From NCBI GenBank assembly GCA_039654915.1, contig CM077598.1:78582041-78646040 (forward strand): a stretch of DNA of 64,000 nt, given 5' to 3'. A model generated the notes under the pieces. That model ran no database searches and was not told where the DNA came from. It saw only the letters and a program-made list of their open reading frames with translations. The DNA is from Aquilaria yunnanensis. Taxonomy: Eukaryota; Streptophyta; Magnoliopsida; Malvales; Thymelaeaceae. The position numbers were made by a program, and so were the translations under genes. Shown piece after piece: positions 1 to 10,190 of this stretch; position 1 is the first letter of the stretch, and every line of letters begins with the position of its first letter.

Positions 1-374
1 CCCCAAACGTCCCTGGAAAACCGGGACACACCTCCTGATTGGGACATGTCGTTTGACATCCCTGAAAAGTGGAGACGCGCGCTCAGTCTGACACGCTTGG
101 CCATCAGACCTGCAGAAATAAAAACAGGCCACCTCGAGGACACCAAGAGACAGGCTATGGCTGAACAGCCCATGACTTTTGGGCAAGAGGTGTATCTTCG
201 GTACAGGCTTTGCCTCGGAGACACCAAAGAATAGGCCAAGGCCGAACAGCCCAGACCCTCGGGCAAAAGGTGCGACCTCGGAACAGGTTATGCTTCCCAA
301 CAAGACTCCCAACGACAACCTCGGAAAGAGATGCAAACCGAAGTCTTCACTTCGGCTTTCTAGAGGGGGGCATG
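1..374 (+). other. 3' internal non-coding region of element B
   Basis: This segment lies between the unseen antisense gene of B and its 3' LTR. It aligns by eye to the same region of element E, including the block that reads as an ACCAAGAGACAGGCTATGG-like motif. Short reading frames here are not conserved in E and I do not call them genes. The last 14 bases are the polypurine tract. Confidence 0.75.
361..374 (+). other. Polypurine tract of element B
   Basis: The bases TAGAGGGGGGCATG lie directly before the LTR start TGATAGCC. The same purine block before an LTR occurs in E (22243-22256) and J (44479-44492). A PPT primes plus-strand DNA synthesis in LTR retrotransposons. Confidence 0.8.
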
Positions 375-1241
375 TGATAGCCAAAGGCTATCGCCTCAAT
401 CTGGCCGAACACCCTGCCACAACAATGGCCAGAAGAACTGGCGCTTCCCGGGAACAGGTGGAATCATGCACCTTGGGAGATAGCCGGAGAGCTCCGAGCC
501 TCGGCACGCCAGTAAAACTTGAGGACTCTATTCGCCCCCCAAGGTTGTGAACAGCGCGCCTTCGGAAAAGTGGCACCAGACATTGCTGCCCGAACATGAT
601 ATCCCCGAAGGTGGAACCCCCTGGAACTGGGAACCCCCGAACTGAGGGTATGCTTCCCGAAGAGGCTCTGTTCGAACTAGAGGACGACCTCGCCCAATGA
701 CCTCGGGAGTGCGGCAGGAGCATTTAAGGAAGCATTTAAGGAAGCCTCTGACACGTCCCACCACAGACGTAAAAAGCCGCCCTGACGCGTAGACGCCATC
801 AGAATCACATTATGGCCCGTCTCAGCACAAGGCTCGAGGCCATCTGGTTACCAACTATCTATCCCCTACGCCCAGAAGTTTAGGAGCATCCGACCGCACA
901 CGTGTCATGATCTGAACGGGCTAGGTATTCCTATATATACAGGAAATAAATACTTGACAGGAGGTTGGTTGGCCGGAGATACAGCTCCCACACTCTGAGA
1001 AAATACCAGGCGAGACTTTTCTGCCTTTCTCTTTGAGCTAGTGACTTTCTCCTTTTTCCGGCCACCACTGACTTGGGCGTTGGAGGCTCCCCCCCCGGAA
1101 AAACACTCCGGGGGCTTCCTAACCCTGTTTACCAGCTTTTCAGGTACTCTCCTCGGGGCGATCAACCTTCCAGGCGTTCTTCCTTCTATAAGTCTCCTCA
1201 ACAGTCATCATGACTCACAACGATGAGGCCCCAGGCCATCA
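375..1241 (+). repeat. 3' LTR of element B (867 bp)
   Basis: The LTR begins TGATAGCC and ends GGCCATCA. It has the same length as the 5' LTR of C (54394-55260) and is about 95% identical to it by eye over the first 400 bases. Visible parts are a terminal palindrome GATAGCC-AAA-GGCTATC (376-392), a G-box CACGTG (899-904), a TATA box (932-939), the U5 motif TGACTTGGGCG followed by a perfect hairpin (1093-1113), and an ATG at 1210 that corresponds to the likely gag start in 5' LTRs. Confidence 0.93.
932..939 (+). promoter_or_regulatory. TATA box in LTR of B
   Basis: TATATATA lies 28 bases downstream of a CACGTG G-box and about 310 bases before the LTR end, the same position as in the other Tat LTRs here. 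It would direct RNA polymerase II transcription. Confidence 0.6.
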
Positions 1242-3026
1242 GAGGTCGAGCTTCGTTCTTAGGCCGAGGTCGTTTCCACCTTCATCAAATACTTGCACCC
1301 GTACTGATGGTCTAACTATCTCGATAGGGATGATGGCCTCTGTTCCGAAGGCGAGTGAGAAGGGAGTCTCCCCTGTGGCTCTTCGGGGCGTGGTTCGGTA
1401 ACTCCATAATACGCTTTGGAGTTCTCCTGGCCATTTCCCTTTTGCTTCCCCCAGTCTCTTTTTCAGGCCATCTTTTATGGTCCTGTTAGATACCTCCACC
1501 TGCCCGTTGCTTTGGGGGTGAGCTACTGGGGCGAAGTGCATCTTTATTCCGAGGTCGCTGATAAATTCCTGGAATCCATTGTCTATAAATTCGGATCCAT
1601 TATCAGGCACTAGTACCCTCGGTATGCCGAATCTGCATACGATGTTCTTCCGTACAAACTTCTGCACTTCTTTTGCCGAGATAGTTGCTAGTGGTTCTGC
1701 CTCGACCCATTTGGAGAAATAGTCTACTGCTAGCACGAAGAATTTCACGCCTCCGGGCGCTGCGGGGAGTGGCCGAATAAGGTCTATACCCCAGACTGCG
1801 AAGGGCCAGGGATAGTCAGCCGAGGATACCATTTCCGAGGGTGTCCTCTGGATGTTCGCGTGTCTCTGGAAACTACCGCATTTCCGGACGAACTGCCTTG
1901 CGTCCTTTCTTAGGGTAGGCCAGAAGTATCCCTGGTGAAGTATCACTGCCGCCAGGGCATCGGTTCCAATGTGTGAACCACACATGCCTTCGTGGACTTC
2001 TTCAAGGATCATTTCAGTATCCTCTTCGTTCACACATCTTTGCAGCGGATTCGCGTATCCCTGTAGATATAGTTCTTCACCGATTAGGAAAAAACGGCCG
2101 GAGCGCCTTCGTAGTTTTGCAGCGTCACCGGGGTCTTCGGGGAGCACATTTTCTGCAAGGTACCTTTTTATTAGATACCTCCATCCTTTTCCCGAAGTCG
2201 CTATGCTCAGTACTGAGATGCTCGGATGATCTAGCACCTCGGTGTAGGTCTTTGACTTCGCCAAGCAATCTGCTTCGGTGTTTTTCCACCGAGGTACGTT
2301 TTCGATCCGTACGGCGTCAAACTCTTGAATGAGTTTTGCTACCAGCTCGTGGTATTTTGCCAAGGTTGGGTCCTTCGCCCCATAGTCTCCTACTGTCTGC
2401 CGAACTACTAGCTGGGAATCGCCGTGAGCCTTTAAGTTTCTCACACCAATTTTTCTGGCCAGTCGTAATCCCGCTATGAGGGCTTCATACTCAGCCACAT
2501 TGTTAGTGACGTTGAAGCTAAACTTGATAGCCTTCATTACCTCTAGGCCTTCGGGGCCTCTGATAATTACCCCAGCTCCCTGGTGCTCGGACCCCGAGGC
2601 TCCGTCAACATGTAAGGTCCATTCTGGCTCACCTTCGTTCAGATCCGGATGACTGTCCTCAGTGGTGGGTATTTCGGCAATGAATTCTGCCAGTGCTTGA
2701 GCTTTTATGGCCTTCCGAGGTTCATAGGTGATATCGTGTTCGCCAAGCTCTATACACCACTTGGAGAACCTTCCCGAATGATCCACTTTCCTCATGATGT
2801 CCCGTAGTGGTAGGCTACTTCGGACGATGATGGGGTGAGCCTGAAAGTATGGTCGCAGCGTTCTCCCTGCAAGCACCAAGGCGTATATAGCTTTTTGCAG
2901 CAGAGGGTACCTGACTTCGGCGCCATGCAGGGATTTGCTTACATAGTAGACCGGCCATTGTTTTGGCCCTTCTTCTTTCATGAGGACCGAGCTCATAGCC
3001 TTTTCCGTGACAGCGAGGTATAACAC
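1242..3026 (-). pseudogene. RNase H, archaeal-like RNase H and integrase fragment of element A
   Basis: An open frame of about 595 codons carries the end of the Ty3-type RNase H, the second RNase H (with the HVDGAS, AEYEAL and SQLVV motifs), the integrase zinc region and the catalytic core. The integrase motifs GIDLI, PDNGSEF and NGQVEV supply D, D and E. Compared with C, VADNGSQ reads VPDNGSE, and a Cys in the zinc region (CGSCQ) reads CGSFQ, which would weaken the HHCC finger. The frame ends at the element B junction, so the integrase C terminus is missing. Confidence 0.85.
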
Positions 3027-3275
3027 GAGGGGCTCTCCCTCGTGAGGTTGTCACAGAGTCGGCAGGCTGGCTAGGTATATTTTGAGTTCTTCCCACGCTT
3101 TTTGGCAGTCTTGATCCCAAGGATGATCATCCCTTCCGAGGTCGCCTTCCTTTTTTGCCGCCTTAGTGAGGACTTTGAAGAAAGGCCGACACCTGTCTCC
3201 GTACCTGGAAATGAACCTGCTAAGAGAGGTTATTCTTCCGGTGAGTCTCTGCACATCTTTTATTGTGGCAGGAGT

Positions 3276-4130
3276 TCAGAACTCGAGCAGAGCCTTAATT
3301 TTTTCGGGGTTAGCATCGATGCCTCTTTCGGATACCATGTACCCAAGGAGCTTTCCCGAGGTTACCCCAAACGTGCATTTTTCAGGATTGAGACGAATCC
3401 CGAAGGCTCTGAGCTTTTGGAAGTTTTCCTCTAGATCTGCAACGTGGTTGCGAGGGAGCTTGCTTTTGACTATCATATCGTCAACATACACCTCCATGTT
3501 TCTCCCCATTTGGTCCTTAAAGACCTTGTTCATCAACCTTTGGTAGGTGGCTCCTGCATTTTTAAGCCCGAAGGGCATCCTGACGTAGCAGTACGTTCCT
3601 CCCTCGGTGATGAAGGCGGTCTTTTCTTCATCATCGGGGTCCATCCTTATTTGATGGCAGCCGCTGAAGGCGTCTAGGAAACTTAGGAGCCCGTATTCGG
3701 CAGTTGAGTCTACCAGTTGGTCTATTGATGGAAGAGGGTATGAGTCTTTCGGGCAAGCATCGTTCAAGTTTCTGAAGTCGATGCACATCCGGAGTTTGCT
3801 GCTACCTTCTTTTGTGGCAATCACCACGTTGCTTAACAATTCGGGGTATTTGACCTCCCTGATGACTTCAGCGTCCAACAGGCGTTGGACTTCGGTTTTC
3901 ACAAAGTTGCTCTTATGGGCTGAGATGCTTCGCTTCTTTTGCCGGACAGGCTTTGCTTCTGGGCTTACTTTGAGGCTATGCTGTATTATGCCAGGGTGCA
4001 CCCCTGGCATGTCTTTCGGCAAGTAGGCAAAGAGATCTTTATTTCCCAGTAGAAAAGATACAAGGTTTTTCTTGTCACCTTCGGACAAGCTCTTCCCTAT
4101 TCGGGTAGATTGTCCTAGGACAAGTTCCAC
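3276..4130 (-). pseudogene. Reverse transcriptase fragment of element A
   Basis: This open piece of 284 codons spans the RT fingers and palm, with the RT core YVDD followed by MIVKSK. It ends at a TGA where C has the Arg codon CGA, which is a C-to-T change at CpG. The next downstream piece (3051-3254, minus) continues into the connection domain and Ty3-type RNase H, and a further stop lies near 3050. At the upstream side, the gag-protease frame overlaps it by 16 bases in another frame, showing an indel. Confidence 0.85.
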
Positions 4131-5743
4131 TGTTTCTGTTTCCGCTCTCGTGGGATCTCCTTCTTTGTCCTTCTCTGGTGCCTTTGCCTCCGTTGTTTGT
4201 GCGAGGTTATTTGCCGGAGCTTTACAAACACCTTCCTTACCTCGGCTTGATCTATGAAGACCTCTGCATCCCCATCCTTGGTGGCGAATGTGATAGTCAA
4301 GTACTTCACGTCAGGGCGAATGTGCAGGTTTCCCTGTGTCTGCCTTCCAAGGATGGCGTTGTACGAAGAAGGAACGTCCATGACGATAAATCTCGCCATT
4401 GTGGAGGCGTACAACTCAGCTGTTCCGTCGATCGAATTTCCTTTCATCATCAGGGGGAGATCAATCCATCCAAGGACAGGTAGTTCGGATGGTCCAACCC
4501 CGAAGGTGGGCGAGGTGACAGGCTTGAGCTCGCTGCTGGAGATGTCCAAATTCAGCAGTAAATACGAGAATAGGACGTCGGTATTTGATCCATCATCAAG
4601 CAACACTCTTTTGATGTCCCAGTTCCCTATCCTTGCCATGATTAGCAGCGGATCGTCATGGGGGAAGATGACGGTGGATCCATCTTTGCGAGCCAGTTTC
4701 TTTGCAGGACTCTGATATTCCATGACCGCAATCTCTTTGGCCTTCCGCTTTCTTTTTGAGGACGGGAGCCCCGTAGTGATGGTTTGTATCACCCCTGCAG
4801 GAGGAGGAGGGCGCTTTTTCGGACTTCGGTTTCTCCGCCTGTCGGAGTTGTAGTCCTTATATTCGGCCCTTTCTTCCTCATCTTTTCTTCCTTTTGGGGA
4901 AGGCATCCGCAGATATTTCCGAAGTTGGCCGAGTTTTATCAGTGACTCAATGTACTTCTTCAGTTGGAAGCAATCTTCGGTGTCGTGACCGTGGTCGCGG
5001 TGAAACTGGCAGAACTTCTTGGTGTTTTTCTTGTTATCAGCGGTCATGGCCCTTGGCCGCCGAATCTGCGTCCCCTGCCTTTCCAGCACTATGAGGATGT
5101 TTGTCCGTGTACTGCTCAGGGGTGTGAAGCTTTGAAGTTTGCTTCCCCGCATCCTCCGAGGTCGGCCTGCCTGTTCAGTTGGATGCCGGGCTTGCTGATT
5201 GGACCCTTCGGCGTGGTTGTGATCAGACTTCGGCCCAGCCATTCTTAGCTCCTCGGCGGTCATGTGTTGTTCGACCCTTTGGTAAAATTCTCCGAGGGTG
5301 TCGGGGGGGTCCTTTGAGAACTCATAGAACAACTGTGAGTCTCGCCGAAGGCCCCGTGTCATGGCGAGGATGCGTATTTCGGGCCGGAAGTCCGGGACGC
5401 TTAGAGCTTCCCTGTTGAATCTTTCGACATAGTCTCGGATGGTTTCTCCGTTTCCCTGCTCTATGTCGAACATCTGAACAGGCATCTTCGCCGTTGGCCG
5501 GCTTCCAATAAATTGTTGCGCGAAGGCCGTAGACAACTCCTGGAACTCAGTGATGGCTCTTGGGGGCAATGAGTTGTACCACGCAGTTGCTGGTCCCGTG
5601 AGGGTGACCTCGAAGCATTTACACATGGTATCGTCGTCAGCACCATGCATTATCATGCTGCGTCTGTACTTGGTCAGATGGGCCTGCGGATCAGTGCGGC
5701 CATCATAAATCTCCAGCCGAGGTACCCTGAAGTCGCCTGGCAT
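4115..5743 (-). pseudogene. Gag core and protease fragment of element A
   Basis: A 542-codon frame begins at the gag core (MPGDFRVPRLEIYDG). It includes the zinc-knuckle variant FCQFHRDHGHDTEDCF (C-X2-H-X4-H-X4-C) and the protease motif LLDDGSNTDVLF. Just upstream, a TAG separates it from the gag N terminus. It ends after KQKQWNLS through a frameshift that detaches it from RT. The order gag-protease-RT matches C. Confidence 0.85.
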
Positions 5744-5911
5744 GGCTGCCTAGGCCACCACCTGGGTGAATGGGGACCCATCCTCGTAGAAGGGTCCCGT
5801 CAGCCTGTCCCAGACAGGTTTGCGAGCTACCTGCTTTTCCACCCTGTCTAGCCGTGCTAGTATCCTTTCCATGAGAACTGTGGCGTTAGGCTCTTCCTCT
5901 GGGAAGGGAGA

Positions 5912-6436
5912 TCATCGGCACTTCTTCGGGGAGCGAGTTTGGCGTTGAGGGGACAAGGACCTCGATTCAGGCGACGAACTCCTTCGCTGTGAGACTTTCG
6001 GTCGCTTGGACCCAGTTTGTCCCACAGGCCATTTCCCGAGGGGTATATTCTCCGTAGACGACTCTTCGCGCGGATCTCCGCTTCTCGAACTGCGATGAGT
6101 CGACCTCAGGCTTTTCTCCCGAGGGCGTGTAGGTGAGGGAGGTCTTTGGGTCTGTGTCTGCTGTGACCATCTTCGGTCGATCTGCTGTGTCATTTCGGCC
6201 ACGACCGAACGTTGAAACTCCCTCATAAAGCTCATAGTGATTACTAGAGGGCGGTCTTCCTCAGACGCAAAAGTCCCTGGGAGTGTTTGCTCAGCAGCCG
6301 GTTGTGTCTCAGGCGTGGACGGAGACCTCGGGAGTCCCTTGTCCTTAGAACGCCGAGTTTCAACGACGGCAATCTCAGAGTGGGTTCCCACAGACGGCGC
6401 CATATGATTCCTAGGGGCTTCATCGTTGGTAGTCAT
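5912..6436 (-). pseudogene. Gag N-terminal fragment of element A
   Basis: The frame starts at an ATG inside the 5' LTR (32 bases before its end), runs through the primer-binding site as MAPSVGTHSE and continues into the Pro/Ser/Arg-rich gag N terminus. It ends at a stop after RSPKKCR, where C stays open. The region 5744-5911 is the damaged link to the gag core. Confidence 0.8.
6385..6402 (-). other. Primer-binding site of element A
   Basis: On the minus strand TGGCGCCGTCTGTGGGAA begins two bases after the LTR end. The first nine bases are complementary to the 3' end of plant tRNA-Asp (ending ACGGCGCCA), and the match then weakens. The same PBS is present in C, E and J. Confidence 0.7.
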
Positions 6437-7260
6437 GGAGACTGGTGGAGGGACTCCCGGAGAGGAAGAATGCCTGGTGGCCGTTTTGCCTAAGGGAGAG
6501 CACCTGAGATGCTCAGAAAAAGTGGGTTAGGAGGTCCCCAGGGTGTTTTTCCGGGGAGTAGCATCCGACGCTCAAGTCAGTGGTACTGAGAGAAGGCAGA
6601 GGAAATAGCACTGAGGGGTTCAGTGAACTCGCCTGGTAGTATTTTCTCAGAGTGAGGAGTCAGGATATTTGCCAGCCTTCTGCCAGATATTATTTCCTGG
6701 TATTTATAGGAGTGCCTAGCCCGTTCAGATCTTGAGACGTGTACAGTCAGATGTTGCTGAATTTCTGGGCGTAGGGGGCAAGTAGTCGGTGGCAGGCCCC
6801 TTGAGCCTTGAGCCGAGACGGGCCATGATGTGACTTTGATGGCGTTGACATGTCAGGGCGCCATTTGAGGCGACTTATGATGTCTGTGGGCGACATGTCA
6901 GAGACTTCCTTAAATGCTCCTGCCGTACTCCCAAGGTCCCTGGGCGAGGTCGCCCTCTGGTACAGACGGTGCCACTTCGGGAAACATGCCTTTAGTTTGG
7001 GGGTTCCCAGTTTCAGGGAGTTCCGCATTCGGAAAGATCATGTTCGGCCGCAATAGCTGGTGCCTCTTTTTCGAAGGCGATTTGTTTACAACCTCGGGGG
7101 GCTAGTAGTATCCTCAAGTTTCCTGGTGTGCCGGGCTCGGAGCTCTTCGGCTATCTCCCAAGGTGTATGATCCCACCTTTTCTCGGGTAGCGCCAGTTTC
7201 TTCTGGCCATTCTTGTGGCAGGGAGTTCGGCCAGATAGAGGCGATAGCCTTTGGCTATCA
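6405..7260 (-). repeat. 5' LTR of element A (856 bp)
   Basis: Read on the minus strand it starts TGATAGCCAAAGGCTATC at 7260 and ends GGAATCA at 6405. By eye it is most similar to the solo LTR D (9149-10012). It has a TATA-like box (minus, 6701-6708), but the G-box seen in sister LTRs is mutated. The U5 hairpin and TGACTT motif lie near 6535-6580. Confidence 0.92.
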
Positions 7261-9148
7261 GAAGTTATGTGTCTGGTATTGGTGAAGACAAAGAAAATGT
7301 GGTAGTGAGTGGAAGTAGCTCCTTGGCTTGCTATATATATAGGGATAGATAGGATGCTGTATTTAGGGAAAAACAGAGTAGTTGTTAGTTTATATTTATA
7401 TGTTGGTTCTTCTTTATTCTCTTTATATTGTAAGTGGCATTTAGTTGTTCATCCTTGTTATTATTGAAAGTTTTTATTTCTACCTAATAATTATATTTAT
7501 ATGCATGGTAGAATGAGGGCACATGTGTGGCCCATAATGGGAAAGCTCGTATCGAGAATAAAGCCTACAATATGGTGTGAAGGGCTTAGCTTTAACTAGG
7601 CCAAAGAGGAAACCCTTTGGGGATGAAGTCAAAATCTCAAAATTACAAGATAAACATGATGATTTTCGTCCAGAAGCAATCATCCCAGATCTTTTCCCTT
7701 AACTATATAAATAGATCACCCACACTGATCATGAGGTAGGAGATGGGACCCAACATTTTACTATTCTTACCTTCCGACTAGAAACTGACTTAACCATTGG
7801 AGGGTTTCCCCCGTGAAAAACATTCTAGGGCATGAAAAACATTCCAAGGCTCTGATGTTGACATTGGTTATAGGAACCTAGTTCAACATCCATCAAGCTT
7901 TTGTAACAAACCCATATGACCCTACCTCGACTATCAATTTGGCACCATCTATGGGAAACATGATGAACACTCAGAGATCTTGCATGGATAATTAAGATCA
8001 ATTGGGGAATGAGCATGAAAGCCAATGTCGGGAATAGACCAATTGCCCAAGGGGTTTGTGAGAGGCCAGGATGAGGGGACCACCCATGAAGTTGAAAAAG
8101 AGAAGTTCCAGGTATCGCCTAAGGATCCTCGGAACGGTAAAGGACCCGTTCCCTTAAATAACGATCAATTTCAAGCTCTTTAGCATGTCCTTTTCGAACA
8201 ATTGAAAGCGACTGTTCAACAAGAGATATTGAGAGCATCATTGAAAGCACCTGAGGAGGCCGCAGATAGCTACCTAGCCTCTGATGAGCCTCGATGGGCT
8301 CTACCTTAGGATTCAACCCAATGACCCATACAGGTGAGCCCTTTGCATCACTAGGGCGGGCGGATGACCCCACTGGCAGTGATATAAGAGTCATTATGCA
8401 AAGGTAAAACCCCTAATGGAGCCACGTATGAGGATACTCGAGCCCTTAATGGTAGAACCTGGCCTTACCATCGATATTCGTGTATGTGGCTTTAGTCCTT
8501 TACAAATGAGATTATCAATGCTCCAACTCCCAATGGCTTCTGGATCTTGAAGATTGAGTTGTGTGATGACCTCTTCGATCCTATCAATCATCTGTAAAGG
8601 TGTATCACCACTATGAGGCTAGAGAGGGCTTCAGATGCCATCATGTGTAGCACATTCAGGTCCATATTAACAAGGGCAGCAGCCTCATGGTTCGGAACCA
8701 AAAAGGGGTAACATTTCTATTACTTAAAAGACCTATTGCTTAGGCATTTCTTCACCACTTCTTGGGGAGTGGGTTGATCCCTAAACGATGGTTCACCTAT
8801 TGAAGATTTGGTATGATTGGGACAAGCTTTTAAGGGACTATGTACAGAGCTTCAATGTTGAAGTGGTACAAGTGTGAAACTTGTCCCCGAAATTACATAT
8901 GGTAGCCATTACCGAGAGACAATCGAGGGACTCTAAATTGGCCTGGGGTTTGCGTGAGAACCCCGTTAGGAGCGTAGATGAGTTTCTTGATCATGCTACT
9001 AGGTACGTGCTTGCAAAATAGCTCAATTGACCTGTGGTGGCAAAGGATCAGCCAAGGGCTAAAGAAGACATACCTGCGAAAGGAAAAGGAGTAGAGGAAC
9101 ATATTTGACATTACCAAATCTAGTTTTGCCACTACTAAGGGAGACAAG
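7261..9148 (+). mobile_element. Element F, segment 1: LTR remnant and degenerate gag of an old Gypsy element
   Basis: A TATA box (TATATAAATA, 7704-7713) and a U5-like motif (ACTGACTTAACCATTGGAGG, about 7785) precede an LTR-like end CTATCA (7931-7936). A PBS-like TGGCACCATCTATGGGAAA starts at 7940 and corresponds to TGGCGCCGTCTGTGGGAAC of the other Tat elements. The following sequence is a heavily broken gag; around 8972-9030 it still reads SVDEFLDHATRYVLAK, the helical end of the gag core. The left LTR border is not visible. It continues at 10013 and 53545. Confidence 0.65.
7704..7713 (+). promoter_or_regulatory. TATA box of the element F LTR
   Basis: TATATAAATA lies about 225 bases before the LTR end, the usual position in the Tat LTRs of this window. 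The copy is ancient and unlikely to be used. Confidence 0.45.
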
Positions 9149-10012
9149 TGATAGCCAAAGGCTATCGCCTCTATCTGGCCGAACTCCCTGCCACAAGAAT
9201 GGCCAGAAGAGACTGGCGCTACCCGAGTAAAGGTGAGATCATACACCTCGGGAGATAGCCGAAGAGCTCCGAGCCCGGCACGCCAGGAAACTTGAGGATA
9301 CTACTTGCCCCCGAGGTTGTAAACAGATCACCTTCGGAAAAGAGGCACCAGCTATTGCGGGCCGAACATGATCTCCCCGAAGGCGGAACTCCCTGAAGAT
9401 GGGATCCCCCGAACTGGGTGTGTGTTTCCCGAAGAGGCACCGTCCGTACCAAAGGATGACCTCGCCCAGGGACCTCGGGAGTACGGCAGGAGCATTTAAG
9501 GAAGCCTCTAACACGTCCTTTCACAGACGTCATAAAGCCCCCTCAATAGGCGCTCTGGCACGCTGACGCCATCAAAATCACATCATGGCCCATCTCAGCA
9601 CAAGGCTCAAGGCAACCTGCTACCAGCTATCTGTCCCCTACGCCCAGAAACTCAGGGAACATCCGACCGAACACGTGTCGCGATCTGAACGGGCTAGGCA
9701 CTCCTATAAATACCAGGAAATAAATACTTGGTAGGAGGTTGGTTGGCAAAAGGTCTGACTCCCAGACTCTGAGAAAATCACCAGGCAAGACTCTTCAGCC
9801 CCTTTGTGCTATTTCCTCTGCCTTTTCTCAGCCACCATTGACTTGGGCGTCGGAGGCTCCCCCCCGGAAACACATTCCGGGGGCCTCCTAACCCACTTTT
9901 TCTGAGCATCTCAGGTACTCTCCCTTGGGCGTACCATCCTCCAGGCGTTCTTCCTCCTAGAAGTCTCTCCAACAGTCACCATGACTCTAAACGATGAGGC
10001 CCATGGCCATCA
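9149..10012 (+). repeat. Element D: solo Gypsy LTR (864 bp) with TSD
   Basis: The LTR starts TGATAGCC and ends GGCCATCA. It is flanked by the direct repeat ACAAG (9144-9148 and 10013-10017), and no internal sequence follows. This is the product of recombination between the two LTRs of a full element. It keeps a terminal palindrome, a G-box (9672-9677), a TATA box (9705-9712) and a U5 hairpin (9862-9882). It interrupts the gag of F. Confidence 0.95.
9705..9712 (+). promoter_or_regulatory. TATA box in solo LTR D
   Basis: TATAAATA lies 28 bases downstream of a CACGTG G-box. A solo LTR with an intact promoter could drive readthrough into flanking DNA. Confidence 0.55.
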
Positions 10013-10031
10013 ACAAGGGCTAACATTCTTT
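10013..10031 (+). other. Element F, 19-bp bridge between D and G
   Basis: This short stretch holds the right TSD of D (ACAAG) and the left TSD of G (TCTTT, 10027-10031). Joined to 53550 it restores a continuous gag sequence of element F. Confidence 0.8.
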
Positions 10032-10190
10032 TGTTAGTGTTGTGCCCAAAAGGCCAATCATGAGATGATTGTATTTTTGCACATTTAGTCATGATATTTT
10101 ATTAAGGCATTAATCCAGCAATTATGTTTGTTGTTTTGTTTCTGCGTAACTTAACAAACATAATTGTAACCCTAGAATAATGATATTCTC
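10032..10190 (+). repeat. 5' LTR of Copia element G, first part
   Basis: The first 159 bases match the start of the 3' LTR (52138 onward). The match stops at 10190, where the TSD TTCTC (10186-10190) of insertion H lies. Confidence 0.95.

Larger units (their letters stand above)
1..1241 (+). mobile_element. Element B: 3' end of a Tat-type Ty3/Gypsy retrotransposon
   Basis: This is the right-hand end of a plus-strand element whose body lies left of the window. It consists of about 374 bp of 3' internal sequence, a polypurine tract and a complete 3' LTR. The internal part matches the corresponding stretch upstream of the 3' LTR in element E (about 21950-22256). The LTR ends at 1241 in CA, and the next base belongs to the broken integrase of minus-strand element A, so B inserted into A. 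The predicted TSD is GAGGT (1242-1246); its partner would be outside the window. Confidence 0.88.
1242..7260 (-). mobile_element. Element A: minus-strand Tat-type Ty3/Gypsy retrotransposon, 5' part
   Basis: Read from 7260 downward it contains a 5' LTR (7260-6405), a PBS, gag, protease, RT, RNase H, archaeal-like RNase H and integrase, cut off at 1242 by element B. Its coding sequence is closely related to that of C. Stops and frameshifts break the polyprotein, so it is inactive. The base after its 5' end (7261) belongs to an unrelated AT-rich sequence, and GAAGT (7261-7265) is the expected TSD. The rest of integrase, the 3' region and the 3' LTR should lie left of B's missing 5' end. Confidence 0.9.

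Noticed and set aside
46..550. Short plus-strand frames at the left edge (46-234 and 179-550)
   Set aside because: They run across the PPT and LTR border of B and are not conserved in the matching region of E.
8119..8591. Two minus-strand frames in element F
   Set aside because: The gag remnants of F read on the plus strand, and these frames lack motifs and start in decayed sequence.
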